Shown piece by piece: positions 16,112-22,801 of a DNA stretch of 59,233 nt; position 1 is the first letter of the stretch; the number at the start of each line of letters is the position of its first letter. The stretch is from positions 1 through 59,233 of IMG/VR virus record IMGVR_UViG_3300021197_001657; one strand, given 5' to 3'. Origin of the DNA: a virus. Position numbers and translations under genes: made by a program. The notes beneath the pieces are model-generated. The model was not told the origin of the DNA. It made no database searches and saw only the letters and a program-made list of their open reading frames with translations.

Positions 16112-16279
16112 ATGAAAATGAAGATTTACATTGAGAAGTTAAAAGATGGTTCATGGGTCGTAGTGGACACTGAAAAATCAGAAGTCGAGCAGTTCAAGAC
16201 CTTTGAAGAAGCTCGACAATATTTTTTATTCATCAGTGGCAATCTTGCCAAAAATAATCAATCTCAGGAGACAAAATGA
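16112..16279 (+). CDS. Early hypothetical protein, 55 aa
   Basis: The frame begins MKMKIYIEKLKDGSWVVVDT, then EQFKTFEEARQYFLF. This compact beta-beta-alpha pattern resembles small stand-alone phage proteins. Its stop overlaps the next ATG at 16276, and the shared segment carries the GGAGAC ribosome-binding motif (16267-16272). No family was recognised. Confidence 0.5.
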   Translation: MKMKIYIEKLKDGSWVVVDTEKSEVEQFKTFEEARQYFLFISGNLAKNNQSQETK

Positions 16280-16665
16280 TTGATTCAAGCGTGAAAGTGA
16301 CAATCCCTAGTACGGTCAATCTTGACCAACAGGCATCAGAGATCATGGTCGATGCAGTTGTCGATCAAGCGATGACAATCTTTTCTGAGCTCTTTGGGGG
16401 AGCTACTGCGACACCTTCAAAAGGTGCATATCTCTCCGAGGACGGAACCCTCGTGAAAGAGGATGTGATCGTAGTCGAGTCCCTCTGTCCTAAGCAGGAT
16501 GCTCACTTCAGAGCGGATTCTGTGATGGATCTCGGTGCCCAGATTTGCGAGGTCATGAAGCAAGAGTGTGTCTTGGTTCAGATTGATGGTGTGGCCCATT
16601 TTGTCGATGTGTCACATCGGATTCCCCACCTGTGTGGGACACTGCCGATGCCGTCCGAGAAGTGA
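16276..16665 (+). CDS. Early hypothetical protein, 129 aa
   Basis: Preceded by GGAGAC. The N-terminal 60 residues are helical and Ala/Val-rich (SEIMVDAVVDQAMTIFSELF). The C-terminal part has several Cys and His (VESLCPKQDAHFRAD, AQICEVMKQECVLV, HRIPHLCGTL) that could form a metal site or disulphides. No family was recognised. A hairpin follows within ten bases of the stop. Confidence 0.5.
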   Translation: MIDSSVKVTIPSTVNLDQQASEIMVDAVVDQAMTIFSELFGGATATPSKGAYLSEDGTLVKEDVIVVESLCPKQDAHFRADSVMDLGAQICEVMKQECVLVQIDGVAHFVDVSHRIPHLCGTLPMPSEK

Positions 16666-16672
16666 TCTCATT

Positions 16673-16695
16673 ATGCCCATCGTGATGGTGGGCAT
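16673..16695 (+). terminator. Stem-loop between early genes
   Basis: A seven-base stem, ATGCCCA / TGGGCAT, closes a nine-base loop just after the 129-residue gene. A second, weaker ATATC/GATAT hairpin lies about ten bases further on. No T-run is present. It may attenuate transcription or protect mRNA ends. Confidence 0.35.
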
Positions 16696-16741
16696 ATTGG
16701 ATATCATTTTGATATTCGTTGAACCCTCAAAGGAGATATAT

Positions 16742-16873
16742 ATGAATGAGGACCATGTGGTCGGATTTGCAGGTGGTCTCGTAGCCTGTGGGTCGGTGAT
16801 CGTGATGTTTTTGGGATACTATTTATCTCAGGGTTACACTCACATTGATTTTATTCTATCAACTCAATATTAG
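16742..16873 (+). CDS. Small membrane protein, 43 aa
   Basis: ATG 16742 follows AAAGGAGATATAT. One hydrophobic segment with a Gly-rich start (VVGFAGGLVACGSVIVMFLG) spans residues 6-27. The frame is open upstream as far as 16568, but the ribosome-binding site favours this start. Function is unknown; early insertion into the inner membrane is likely. Confidence 0.5.
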   Translation: MNEDHVVGFAGGLVACGSVIVMFLGYYLSQGYTHIDFILSTQY

Positions 16874-16882
16874 GAGACAAAA

Positions 16883-17116
16883 ATGAGCACTCAAGAGACA
16901 AAAAGAGATCAAGATGAGAAGAATCTCAATCGGTTTCTTCTTGACGAACTTCTTTTGAAGAATATTTTACCCTCGGATGAAACAGTCCTTCACATGATAA
17001 TGATCATAGTCAAATATGCTCATGAAAATAATTACGAGTACGCTGATATGGTCGAAAACACGCTGGAAGAACTAGAATCTTTTTTAATCAACAAAGAGGA
17101 TCAAGAAAATGATTGA
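16883..17116 (+). CDS. Early hypothetical protein, 77 aa
   Basis: Preceded by GGAGAC four bases before the ATG. It is an acidic helical protein (LNRFLLDELLLKNILPSDET, then EYADMVENTLEELESFLINK). Its end overlaps the next gene by eight bases. No family was recognised; it might be an adaptor for the downstream glycosylase, but that is speculation. Confidence 0.5.
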   Translation: MSTQETKRDQDEKNLNRFLLDELLLKNILPSDETVLHMIMIIVKYAHENNYEYADMVENTLEELESFLINKEDQEND

Positions 17117-17747
17117 TGCACAAAACTTCACAAATTTCTACGCTACCGATGACGAACTTCAAGAGATGTTTTTGTTCGCAGTATCGGTTGCAGGAAAGCC
17201 AAGTAAAATCACCCAGGTCAAGGTGAATCTTTTAGTCGATAGAATTGGCGAATGGCAGAAAGAAGACCATCCCGATGCTCAAGCACTGGGGCCTTTGGAG
17301 TATTTAATCTGGCTGGAACACGAGGCTTTCCTTGAGCTCATTCAGGGAGTGAAACTTGGAAAGTATCAGACTTGGCTCAAGCTATGGAGATTTTTTAATA
17401 ATCATAAATCTAAAATCCCTGAATTTCTCAGGACTGCATCCATCTCTGACTTGGAGAAAATTCCTGGAGTCAAGTTTAAAACCTCAAGGTTTTTCGTCCT
17501 GCATAGCAGAATGAAAGCAGAATGTGTTCCGTTGGACACTCACATTCTTAGATTCCTCAAAGATCGGGGTGTTCCCTCAGTGCCCAATGTCACTCCTGCA
17601 TCCAAGACCATATATGATGTTCTGGAGAAAATTGCTATCGAGGCCTTGAAAACCCTTGGATATAGCACTCTCGCAAAAGCCGATCTGGAGACTTGGAAAG
17701 CATATTCCAATAATTTTTCAGAATTTTTCAGAGGAGATCAGGCCTGA
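17109..17747 (+). CDS. Endonuclease III-like DNA glycosylase/AP lyase (HhH-GPD fold)
   Basis: A 212-residue protein. Residues 115-128 (LEKIPGVKFKTSRF) form the helix-hairpin-helix with Lys124 where endonuclease III has its Schiff-base Lys. Residues 139-146 (CVPLDTHI) carry Asp143 at the catalytic Asp position of the GPD loop. Both catalytic residues therefore appear kept, suggesting a bifunctional base-excision enzyme acting on damaged or modified bases. The C-terminal four-Cys iron-sulphur loop of Nth is absent. Substrate is unknown; it could act on phage, host or competitor DNA. A strong hairpin follows the stop. Confidence 0.7.
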   Translation: MIDAQNFTNFYATDDELQEMFLFAVSVAGKPSKITQVKVNLLVDRIGEWQKEDHPDAQALGPLEYLIWLEHEAFLELIQGVKLGKYQTWLKLWRFFNNHKSKIPEFLRTASISDLEKIPGVKFKTSRFFVLHSRMKAECVPLDTHILRFLKDRGVPSVPNVTPASKTIYDVLEKIAIEALKTLGYSTLAKADLETWKAYSNNFSEFFRGDQA

Positions 17748-17757
17748 GATTTTATCA

Positions 17758-17787
17758 TAGCCCTTTGGCCGTGGAGTCAGAGGGCTA
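17758..17787 (+). terminator. Strong hairpin after the glycosylase gene
   Basis: TAGCCCTTTGGC pairs with GTCAGAGGGCTA (twelve pairs with G-T wobbles) around a six-base CGTGGA loop, ten bases after the stop codon. The following AT-rich stretch contains T-runs about 30 bases on, not immediately adjacent. It is probably a transcription terminator or pause separating the first early gene cluster from the next. Confidence 0.5.
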
Positions 17788-17822
17788 GAATATACTCTCA
17801 GAAAATTATTTAAATTTTTATC

Positions 17823-17850
17823 TTGTAATATAAAAAATGTGTGTCATACT
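17823..17850 (+). promoter_or_regulatory. Candidate sigma70-type promoter for the second early cluster
   Basis: TTGTAA (17823-17828) and CATACT (17845-17850) are 16 bases apart, with TG one base upstream of the -10 (extended -10). Expected transcription start is near 17857, giving a leader of about 24 bases to the ATG at 17881 with GGAGAC between. It lies after a strong hairpin, a sensible place for a new transcript. Each hexamer matches four of six consensus bases, so this is tentative. Confidence 0.35.
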
Positions 17851-17880
17851 AAAGGTTCAAAAATTTTACAAGGAGACGAC

Positions 17881-18012
17881 ATGGAATCCAAAGGACACAA
17901 ATATAACAAATTCCTCAGACGTTTTCGTCAGAAGATGAAACCGTCTTTCAAAGTCTATGGCAAAAAAGACCGTAGACAAAACCGCAACGCTCACAAAGGA
18001 GACGACCTATGA
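17881..18012 (+). CDS. Small highly basic protein, 43 aa
   Basis: Preceded by AAGGAGACGAC. The sequence is rich in Lys and Arg (KFLRRFRQKMKPSFKVYGKK, then DRRQNRNAHKG), so nucleic-acid binding is likely. Its stop overlaps the next ATG (ATGA). It may work with the also basic downstream protein. No family was recognised. Confidence 0.5.
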   Translation: MESKGHKYNKFLRRFRQKMKPSFKVYGKKDRRQNRNAHKGDDL

Positions 18013-18452
18013 GCAATAAAAATACCCCTGCATGGATCAAGAACGGTTGGAAGAAGCCTGGGCCAAAACAACCTCATTCAGCGAATTACGTCAAGGCAGG
18101 AGATGCTCGACGAATCGCTAATGGGAAGAAACAGGCAGGTCAATGGGTTCGTCCGACTGTCGGGCCCTCAACCAAACCGTTGAGCCGTGTCCTCTTCACC
18201 GATGAGAGTGGATCAAATATCCATCTCCATGCAGGAGACGAGGCCCGTGGAACGGTTTGTGATCGGTTTCTTCGTGCTCACCGAGCGACAAAGCAGAATA
18301 AAATTCTGTTCGATGAGCCACAACAGGCTCGGATGGTGATACAGAAGAATCCAGAGAATTTTCCTTTAAAATCGTTAAAACGCATCGCTTCCATCTTGGA
18401 GTCTCGTATCCGCTCAATCGAAATTAAAAAGCTCACTGAAAGGAATAGGTAA
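18009..18452 (+). CDS. Basic hypothetical protein, 147 aa
   Basis: Preceded by GGAGAC. The N-terminal 65 residues are Lys/Pro/Gly-rich and probably disordered (WIKNGWKKPGPKQPHSANYV). The centre contains HLHAGDEARGTVCDRFLRAH, and the C-terminus is a helical tail (LKSLKRIASILESRIRSIEI). A nucleic-acid-binding role is suggested by charge and by the serine recombinase encoded two bases downstream. No family was recognised. Confidence 0.5.
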   Translation: MSNKNTPAWIKNGWKKPGPKQPHSANYVKAGDARRIANGKKQAGQWVRPTVGPSTKPLSRVLFTDESGSNIHLHAGDEARGTVCDRFLRAHRATKQNKILFDEPQQARMVIQKNPENFPLKSLKRIASILESRIRSIEIKKLTERNR

Positions 18453-18454
18453 CC

Positions 18455-19171
18455 ATGGAATCAGTCGCCCTCTATATAAGAACCAGTTCCCTCGCTAACG
18501 TAGAGGGTGACTCTCATGCCAGACAAGAAATAGCCTGCCGTGAGTATGCCAAAAACCATAAACTCAAACCCGTCTTGATGGGCATCGATGATGGTGTTTC
18601 TGGTGGTGACCACATTCATACCAGGAAAGGATTGATGGACCTAATCGGTGCCTGTCAGGAACGTGGTATTATCAAAATTTTATGCGAGGACGTTAGTCGG
18701 TTTTCTCGTGACATGATGGTACAAGAGACCGCCTACCGTTCCCTCATAGACAAGGGAATTCAGGTGATACCAGTCAAAACCCCTGAGCTTTTTTCAATAG
18801 AAGCAGACCCATCCAGAACCTTGATAAGGCAAGTCATGGGTGCATTCTTTGAATTTGAAAAGAACTCATTGGTGGCGAAACTGCGTGGAGCCAGGGAACG
18901 CATCCGACAATCAGGCCGGAAGTGTGAGGGGCGAAAAAGTTTAGTCGAGCGTTACGGTACTGAGCTATCGGATAAGATCAGGGTACTAAACCGCAAAGGA
19001 TTAAGCCTTCGTCAAATCAGTAAACAGTTGTTCAAGGAAGGTGTTGAGACCGAATACGGCAATCCTCTTCAACCGACTCAGATCAACAATATTTTAAAAT
19101 CCAATGCAAGATCCGTTAAGGTTCAAAGATCTTCCAGAGGAGACACAAATTCATCTAAAGGAGATAGCTGA
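18455..19171 (+). CDS. Serine recombinase (resolvase/invertase type)
   Basis: A 238-residue protein. The N-terminal catalytic domain begins VALYIRTSS with Ser11 as the expected nucleophile. It shows the conserved EDVSRFSRD segment (about residues 70-80) and FFEFEKNSLVAKLRGARERI, the start of the long E helix. A C-terminal HTH follows (NRKGLSLRQISKQLFKEG). It lacks the large zinc-ribbon domain of phage integrases, so resolution, inversion or dimer removal is more likely than integration. No attachment site was identified. Its 3' end overlaps the next gene by 68 bases. Confidence 0.75.
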   Translation: MESVALYIRTSSLANVEGDSHARQEIACREYAKNHKLKPVLMGIDDGVSGGDHIHTRKGLMDLIGACQERGIIKILCEDVSRFSRDMMVQETAYRSLIDKGIQVIPVKTPELFSIEADPSRTLIRQVMGAFFEFEKNSLVAKLRGARERIRQSGRKCEGRKSLVERYGTELSDKIRVLNRKGLSLRQISKQLFKEGVETEYGNPLQPTQINNILKSNARSVKVQRSSRGDTNSSKGDS

Positions 19172-19505
19172 AGATACACGACTTTGGAGCCACGAGCGTT
19201 CACCAATCGGTCAAGCGATAGATTTTATCGACGACAGGGTTGAGGAAGCCTCTGGTAGAATTGAAATCTCCCTGTGGAGACAACTGGTTCTTCTACTCTA
19301 CAATACGATCTTCCATGAAGATGGTCATGTAGTCAGAGAATCATGGCTTGCCATCGGTGAGGTTAGGCAAGCAATAAGACAGGCGATGATCCTGAACCCA
19401 ATGGTGGGAGCAGGGGCGGAGAGTGAAATTTATCTGGCTCAGTTCGCTGAGCACATGGACTACATTCTCTTCCAGTTATCACCCGATCCAAAAACACTTT
19501 CATAA
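19104..19505 (+). CDS. Hypothetical protein, 133 aa
   Basis: Helical protein. The clearly non-random part starts at about ETQIHLKEIAEDTRLWSHER and continues through ISLWRQLVLLLYNTIFHEDG. ATG 19104 overlaps the recombinase gene by 68 bases. An alternative in-frame ATT at 19149 sits five bases after GGAGAC and is spaced like neighbouring starts, but would be an unusual start codon. No family was recognised. Confidence 0.5.
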   Translation: MQDPLRFKDLPEETQIHLKEIAEDTRLWSHERSPIGQAIDFIDDRVEEASGRIEISLWRQLVLLLYNTIFHEDGHVVRESWLAIGEVRQAIRQAMILNPMVGAGAESEIYLAQFAEHMDYILFQLSPDPKTLS

Positions 19506-19511
19506 AATGCT

Positions 19512-20330
19512 ATGCAAGTAATGAAACACTGTGGAGCCACTACGGTTCCGAGAATACAATTAGACAGGACCCCCACAGTCCCTGTGACTCAATCACACAA
19601 CCCTTACAACCATTCTGTTCTTCCCAACATGGTTCAGCAGAAACTGAAGGAGTTCGGTTGGCTCGTGAGTGACTTCGATGCGGGAGTTTCTCACGCAGGG
19701 AAGCGAGCGTTCTGGCTCATGGACATAGTGTCCGATGGGACCGTGGCGAACCGTTCTGGTTTGAAAACCAGAAACGACATGTATGCCCTCTCAATCGGGG
19801 GCAGATCATGCTGGGACAAGACCTTCGCCAGCGGTATAGCAGGGGGAGACCACACCTTTGTGTGTGACAATCTCATGCTCGTTGGTGAGTTCAAGCTCAA
19901 CCGCAAGCACACGACTCACAATCTCAGGGATCTCCCTGGAATGGTCCACGATGTTATCTCTCAACTTTCCAGCAAATTTCACCTCTTGATTGAGCGAAAC
20001 AATGCCTACATGGAGAGGAGAATCTCAATTGTAGAGGCAGAGAACATAATATTCGATGCCTTCGACCGTGGAGCCGTGACAAAATCAAAGGTTACCGATG
20101 TTCGGAAGCAGTTCATTTCACCCAAGCACAAGGACTTTGAACTTGAAAACGGTAACTGGGGCGACATTTGGAAGCTCAAACAGGCTTTCACCGAGGTTAA
20201 TAAAGGGGCGGTCTACGGTGACCAGCTAAAGCGTGGAGAAGTCTTGACTGACTTACTCGACATGGAAGCAGGAGTCCATGGAGCCTACTCCCAGGAAGAA
20301 CTGGCAATCGGCTCCGAGTTCGTCACTTGA
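19512..20330 (+). CDS. DUF932-like phage/plasmid protein
   Basis: A 272-residue protein. GLKTRNDMYALSIGGRSCWD, then GDHTFVCDNLMLVGEFKLN and RKHTTHNLRDLPG, fit the layout of DUF932 (phage/plasmid-like protein TIGR03299): a 'N-S-H-D-K'-like region, then 'V-C-x-N-x..G-E' and an R-K-H-T motif. DUF932 proteins are often encoded near replication genes and have no settled function. It lies just before the repeat array that may be the origin. Confidence 0.55.
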   Translation: MQVMKHCGATTVPRIQLDRTPTVPVTQSHNPYNHSVLPNMVQQKLKEFGWLVSDFDAGVSHAGKRAFWLMDIVSDGTVANRSGLKTRNDMYALSIGGRSCWDKTFASGIAGGDHTFVCDNLMLVGEFKLNRKHTTHNLRDLPGMVHDVISQLSSKFHLLIERNNAYMERRISIVEAENIIFDAFDRGAVTKSKVTDVRKQFISPKHKDFELENGNWGDIWKLKQAFTEVNKGAVYGDQLKRGEVLTDLLDMEAGVHGAYSQEELAIGSEFVT

Positions 20331-20500
20331 CCGACAGTAAACCCGACAAGATTCCAGCGACTTGCACCCACTGTGGTACGAGTCGCAACTTTTTGTCTTG
20401 GACGAGACCAGTTCCAGATCAGCATGTGTTTTGTTTTGAATGCCACCAGGAATTTTTTTATGTGGCAGAGTCAAAAGAGAGAGACTCTACTCAAACCTGA
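20327..20500 (+). CDS. Small zinc-ribbon protein, 57 aa, TTG start
   Basis: TTG (20327-20329) overlaps the DUF932-like stop as TTGA. It contains CTHCGTSRNFLSW then FCFECHQEFF, two CxxC knuckles 20 residues apart, typical of a zinc ribbon. The last codons carry an ACTCAAACC variant of the downstream repeat. A DNA- or RNA-binding role is inferred only. Confidence 0.5.
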   Translation: MTDSKPDKIPATCTHCGTSRNFLSWTRPVPDQHVFCFECHQEFFYVAESKERDSTQT

Positions 20501-20821
20501 GTAAAAGTTGAGTAGTTTACTCAACCCAAAAACCGTGGAGTCTCCTCTCTCTATCTATCTATTATTATTATATATTATTATTATTATTATTATATATATA
20601 TTAAGATTAAGTACAGGGTTGAGCGTTTGAGTACCCCTAGCCTCTCGTGGGGAGATATGACCATATCAACGTATGAGAGAGAGAGACGGCACTCAACCAC
20701 TCAACCCACTCAACCCAATGATTTCATTGGTGAATTTACTCAACCCTCTACTCAACCCTTGAGTCATGCTTTTATCGGAAAAATACTTTTCCTGAAATCA
20801 ACCTCTAACAACGTAAATAAA
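20501..20821. repeat. ACTCAACCC repeat array with AT-rich tract (candidate origin or control region)
   Basis: A gene-free stretch of about 320 bases. Direct copies of ACTCAAC(C)(C) lie at 20519, 20691, 20699, 20708, 20738 and 20750. Inverted copies are GGGTTGAG at 20616 and TTGAGT(A) at 20507, 20627 and 20759. A TAT/TA microsatellite-like tract (about 20551-20602) sits between the groups and would unwind easily. The layout of iterons beside an AT-rich element, next to a DUF932-like gene and ahead of replication genes, suggests a replication origin. A repressor-binding array is the alternative. A TTG-started frame through the repeats (20627) was not accepted. Confidence 0.6.
20507..20525. repeat. 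Perfect 8-base inverted repeat in the array
   Basis: GTTGAGTA and TACTCAAC flank a three-base GTT centre, seven bases after the stop of the zinc-ribbon gene. It is made of one inverted and one direct copy of the array motif. The short spacer fits a dimeric DNA-binding protein operator or a cruciform. No T-run follows, so a terminator is unlikely. Confidence 0.5.
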
Positions 20822-20959
20822 ATGGGAATCACAAACTTCGACATGAAAAATCAGGCCGTCCAATCCCGCATTGCTAAGGCCTTGGAGCGGATAGCGGATG
20901 CGATGGAAAAAGAAAATGAAAAAAAGACTTGCAATACTTCAACTGATAAGTCAGCATAA
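20822..20959 (+). CDS. Small helical protein, 45 aa
   Basis: I take ATG 20822 (or ATG 20843) as the start. The core QAVQSRIAKALERIADAMEK is a short amphipathic helix with the 'ALERIADA' pattern common in tiny phage proteins. The C-terminus is charged. The frame extends upstream through the repeat array, but only from a TTG and with low-complexity content, so the longer version is unlikely. Confidence 0.45.
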   Translation: MGITNFDMKNQAVQSRIAKALERIADAMEKENEKKTCNTSTDKSA

Positions 20960-20983
20960 AGACTCAAAATCACGGAGACAAAT

Positions 20984-21526
20984 ATGAATATCTTTTTCTT
21001 GGACCTCGATCCAGAGGTATCAGCACGTTACCATTGCGACAAGCATACGTGTAAGATGATCATCGAGTATGCTCAGCTTATGTCAACGGCTCACAGGGTT
21101 CTCGATGAAAACGACTGTGACCCCGACCTTTACAAGATCGCTCACCTCAATCATCCCAGTAATATCTGGGCTCGTGAGTACATCACCCACTACCAGTACC
21201 TCTATGAGTTATGGGCTAATTTGTGTGAGGAGTATACCGTTAGATATGGTAAGACTCATGCGACATGGAGCAAACTCAACCATATACTCAAGCACCCACC
21301 TAAAAATATTCCAGTAAAATACTTCCGGGTTTTGCCTTGGTCCGGACTGGCTACCAATCCGCCTCAATGTATGCCGGATGAATATAAGGGCGACGATACC
21401 GTTCAGGCATACCGTAACTACTATCTCGGAGACAAGGCAAGGTTCGCAAAGTGGTCTAAGACCTCGACTCCAGACTGGTGGATTCACGTGGGACATGAGA
21501 CTCAGACGGGGGTTTATGACCATTAA
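20984..21526 (+). CDS. Conserved phage protein, pyrimidine-dimer-glycosylase-like family
   Basis: A 180-residue protein preceded by GGAGAC. RYHCDKHTCKMIIEYAQLMS, then LNHPSNIWAREYITHYQYLY and PQCMPDEYKGDDTVQAYRNY, are hallmarks of a family frequent in environmental phages. In some databases it is labelled pyrimidine dimer DNA glycosylase-like. The conserved His, Asp and Lys cluster (HCDKHTCK) looks functional. The enzymatic label is uncertain; membership of the conserved family is more secure. Confidence 0.6.
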   Translation: MNIFFLDLDPEVSARYHCDKHTCKMIIEYAQLMSTAHRVLDENDCDPDLYKIAHLNHPSNIWAREYITHYQYLYELWANLCEEYTVRYGKTHATWSKLNHILKHPPKNIPVKYFRVLPWSGLATNPPQCMPDEYKGDDTVQAYRNYYLGDKARFAKWSKTSTPDWWIHVGHETQTGVYDH

Positions 21527-21893
21527 AAAAACTTTGATTATCGGCTTGCTTTTAATTGCGAGTTCAAAGATAATCTGGGCCCATCCTGATGGTGCCACTC
21601 CTTTCTGGTATTCCTCATCGTTTATATTTGGATTTGTCGGGAGTTGTGCAGGGACCTTGGAGCGTGAGGGATCACCGATTACGAGACAACTATGGCCTGA
21701 AGAAATTCAAAGCGTTTGCAGTTGTGTTGTGGATAGTTTAAGGCACTCTTTGACCTATCAAGAATCGATTGAAGAGAACAAGGTGGCGATGCAGTTAATT
21801 GTGAATGCTACGATGCCAGTTTGTATCGAAGAACAAATTTTAAGAAAAGGAGACGAAAGTGTACGAGTTCAACCAGACGGTTCCTCTGACTGA
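21516..21893 (+). CDS. Secreted or periplasmic Cys-containing protein, 126 aa
   Basis: Start chosen at ATG 21516, overlapping the previous gene's end by 11 bases, because a signal peptide follows directly (KKTLIIGLLLIASSKIIWA, cleavage probably after WAHA-like residues near 22). The mature part contains Cys in VGSCAG, VCSCVVD and MPVCIEE, suggesting disulphides. The frame is open further upstream but that part is non-coding in character. A role at the host periplasm is inferred. No family was recognised. Confidence 0.5.
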   Translation: MTIKKTLIIGLLLIASSKIIWAHPDGATPFWYSSSFIFGFVGSCAGTLEREGSPITRQLWPEEIQSVCSCVVDSLRHSLTYQESIEENKVAMQLIVNATMPVCIEEQILRKGDESVRVQPDGSSD

Positions 21894-22158
21894 AAGAGAA
21901 AGAAAAGTATTAAGACTACGATTTGCCATTGATCAACCGAATGTACGCGATTCTGTAGCCAAGGAGTCCTATGATGTTATCGGTGCAGAAATTGGTGTAT
22001 CTCGTGAGCGTGTCAGGCAGATCCAACATGAGGCCCTAGCCAAACTGGGGATAAAGAAGCCAGAGGTATGGCCGACTTGGAGCGAGATGAGAACATCGGT
22101 CATGCTTGCAAAAACAGAACTTGAATATGAAATAGAGAATGAAATACGGAAACTATAA
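21859..22158 (+). CDS. Sigma-70 region 4-like DNA-binding protein
   Basis: A 99-residue protein from GTG 21859, four bases after GGAGAC. LTERERKVLRLRF (10-22), then DVIGAEIGVSRERVRQIQHEALAKL (39-63) in register, is a region 4.2 helix-turn-helix with the RERVRQI recognition helix. Region 2 is missing, so it is not a full sigma factor. It may bind -35-like elements or the host core beta-flap to redirect host polymerase. This matters because no phage RNA polymerase gene is visible. Confidence 0.7.
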   Translation: MYEFNQTVPLTERERKVLRLRFAIDQPNVRDSVAKESYDVIGAEIGVSRERVRQIQHEALAKLGIKKPEVWPTWSEMRTSVMLAKTELEYEIENEIRKL

Positions 22159-22552
22159 GGGGATCTGTAAGGCCTGTAATATATTTCATATTGATATCGA
22201 CTGTCCCAAGGGTGGTGAGAAGGTTGGTGAAGAGGGACGGCTGATTAGTGGAGTAGAAGTGATTGGCGACAGAGGGGATGCCGAGGGCCCTCAACATGAT
22301 GAATCTGGACCAAAGAAAACCATGATGGAAAGAGATGTTCTTTTAGATGTAGGAACTGTCACCCTCTGGGAAGTATCTGGAGAGAAGGATAAAAAGACTA
22401 AGGAGTACAAGAAGTTTGAAATGTGTCAGTTTCATTCTCACTGTATCCACTACGGTCTGCTCCAAGATATCGGCATGGCCTTTTTAGAAGAGGCTGAACG
22501 GATGGGTGTAGTTACACAGGTCGAGTACAATTTTACGACCTCGGAATTTTAA
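22139..22552 (+). CDS. Hypothetical protein, 137 aa
   Basis: The start overlaps the sigma-like gene by 20 bases. The N-terminus has GICKACNIFHIDIDCPKGG, a CxxC plus Cys/His group that may bind zinc. The C-terminal half is alpha/beta (FEMCQFHSHCIHYGLLQDIG). No family was recognised. A hairpin follows its stop. Confidence 0.45.
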   Translation: MKYGNYKGICKACNIFHIDIDCPKGGEKVGEEGRLISGVEVIGDRGDAEGPQHDESGPKKTMMERDVLLDVGTVTLWEVSGEKDKKTKEYKKFEMCQFHSHCIHYGLLQDIGMAFLEEAERMGVVTQVEYNFTTSEF

Positions 22553-22558
22553 TCAACA

Positions 22559-22581
22559 GGGAGAGCATTCCTTACTCTCCC
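22559..22581 (+). terminator. Stem-loop between early genes
   Basis: GGGAGAG and CTCTCCC form a perfect seven-base stem around a nine-base loop (cattcctta), six bases after a stop codon and 19 bases before the next ATG. No T-run follows. It could be an attenuator or an mRNA processing/stability element. Confidence 0.45.
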
Positions 22582-22600
22582 CACTTAACCATAGGAGACT

Positions 22601-22801
22601 ATGACTGCGGATGAACGTCGGAGACGAGCGGTGGCTCGCATCTCTAAAAATATAGAGGTCTATGAAGCCGTTCTTGACGACCATAAACATGGCTCGGTGA
22701 AGCTCGACAAGAAAGACCTCGCTAAATATCGCAAGAAACTGGAGGCACACAAGCTGACGGTGGAGCGAACCAATGCTAAAATGCGAAAGGGGGTAGCGTG
22801 A
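22601..22801 (+). CDS. Small basic coiled-coil protein, 66 aa
   Basis: GGAGAC ends one base before the ATG. It is a highly charged helix (TADERRRRAVARISKNIEVY, then LAKYRKKLEAHKLTVERTNA). Its stop overlaps the next GTG (GTGA). No family was recognised; it may bind nucleic acid or a partner by coiled coil. Confidence 0.45.
   Translation: MTADERRRRAVARISKNIEVYEAVLDDHKHGSVKLDKKDLAKYRKKLEAHKLTVERTNAKMRKGVA

Noticed and set aside
16568-16741. 5' extension of the 43-residue membrane protein
   Set aside because: The extension has no ribosome-binding site and covers a hairpin; ATG 16742 with AAAGGAG is better.
17790-17880. Perfect terminator T-run directly after the glycosylase hairpin
   Set aside because: T-runs are about 30 bases away, so the hairpin is listed only as a probable terminator or pause.
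20627-20959. 110-codon frame through the ACTCAACCC array, TTG start
   Set aside because: Starts at TTG without a ribosome-binding site and its first 65 codons are repeat-derived low complexity; only the 3' part from 20822 looks like protein.
21378-21515. 5' extension of the secreted protein
   Set aside because: It runs over the upstream gene in another frame, and the signal peptide begins at ATG 21516.
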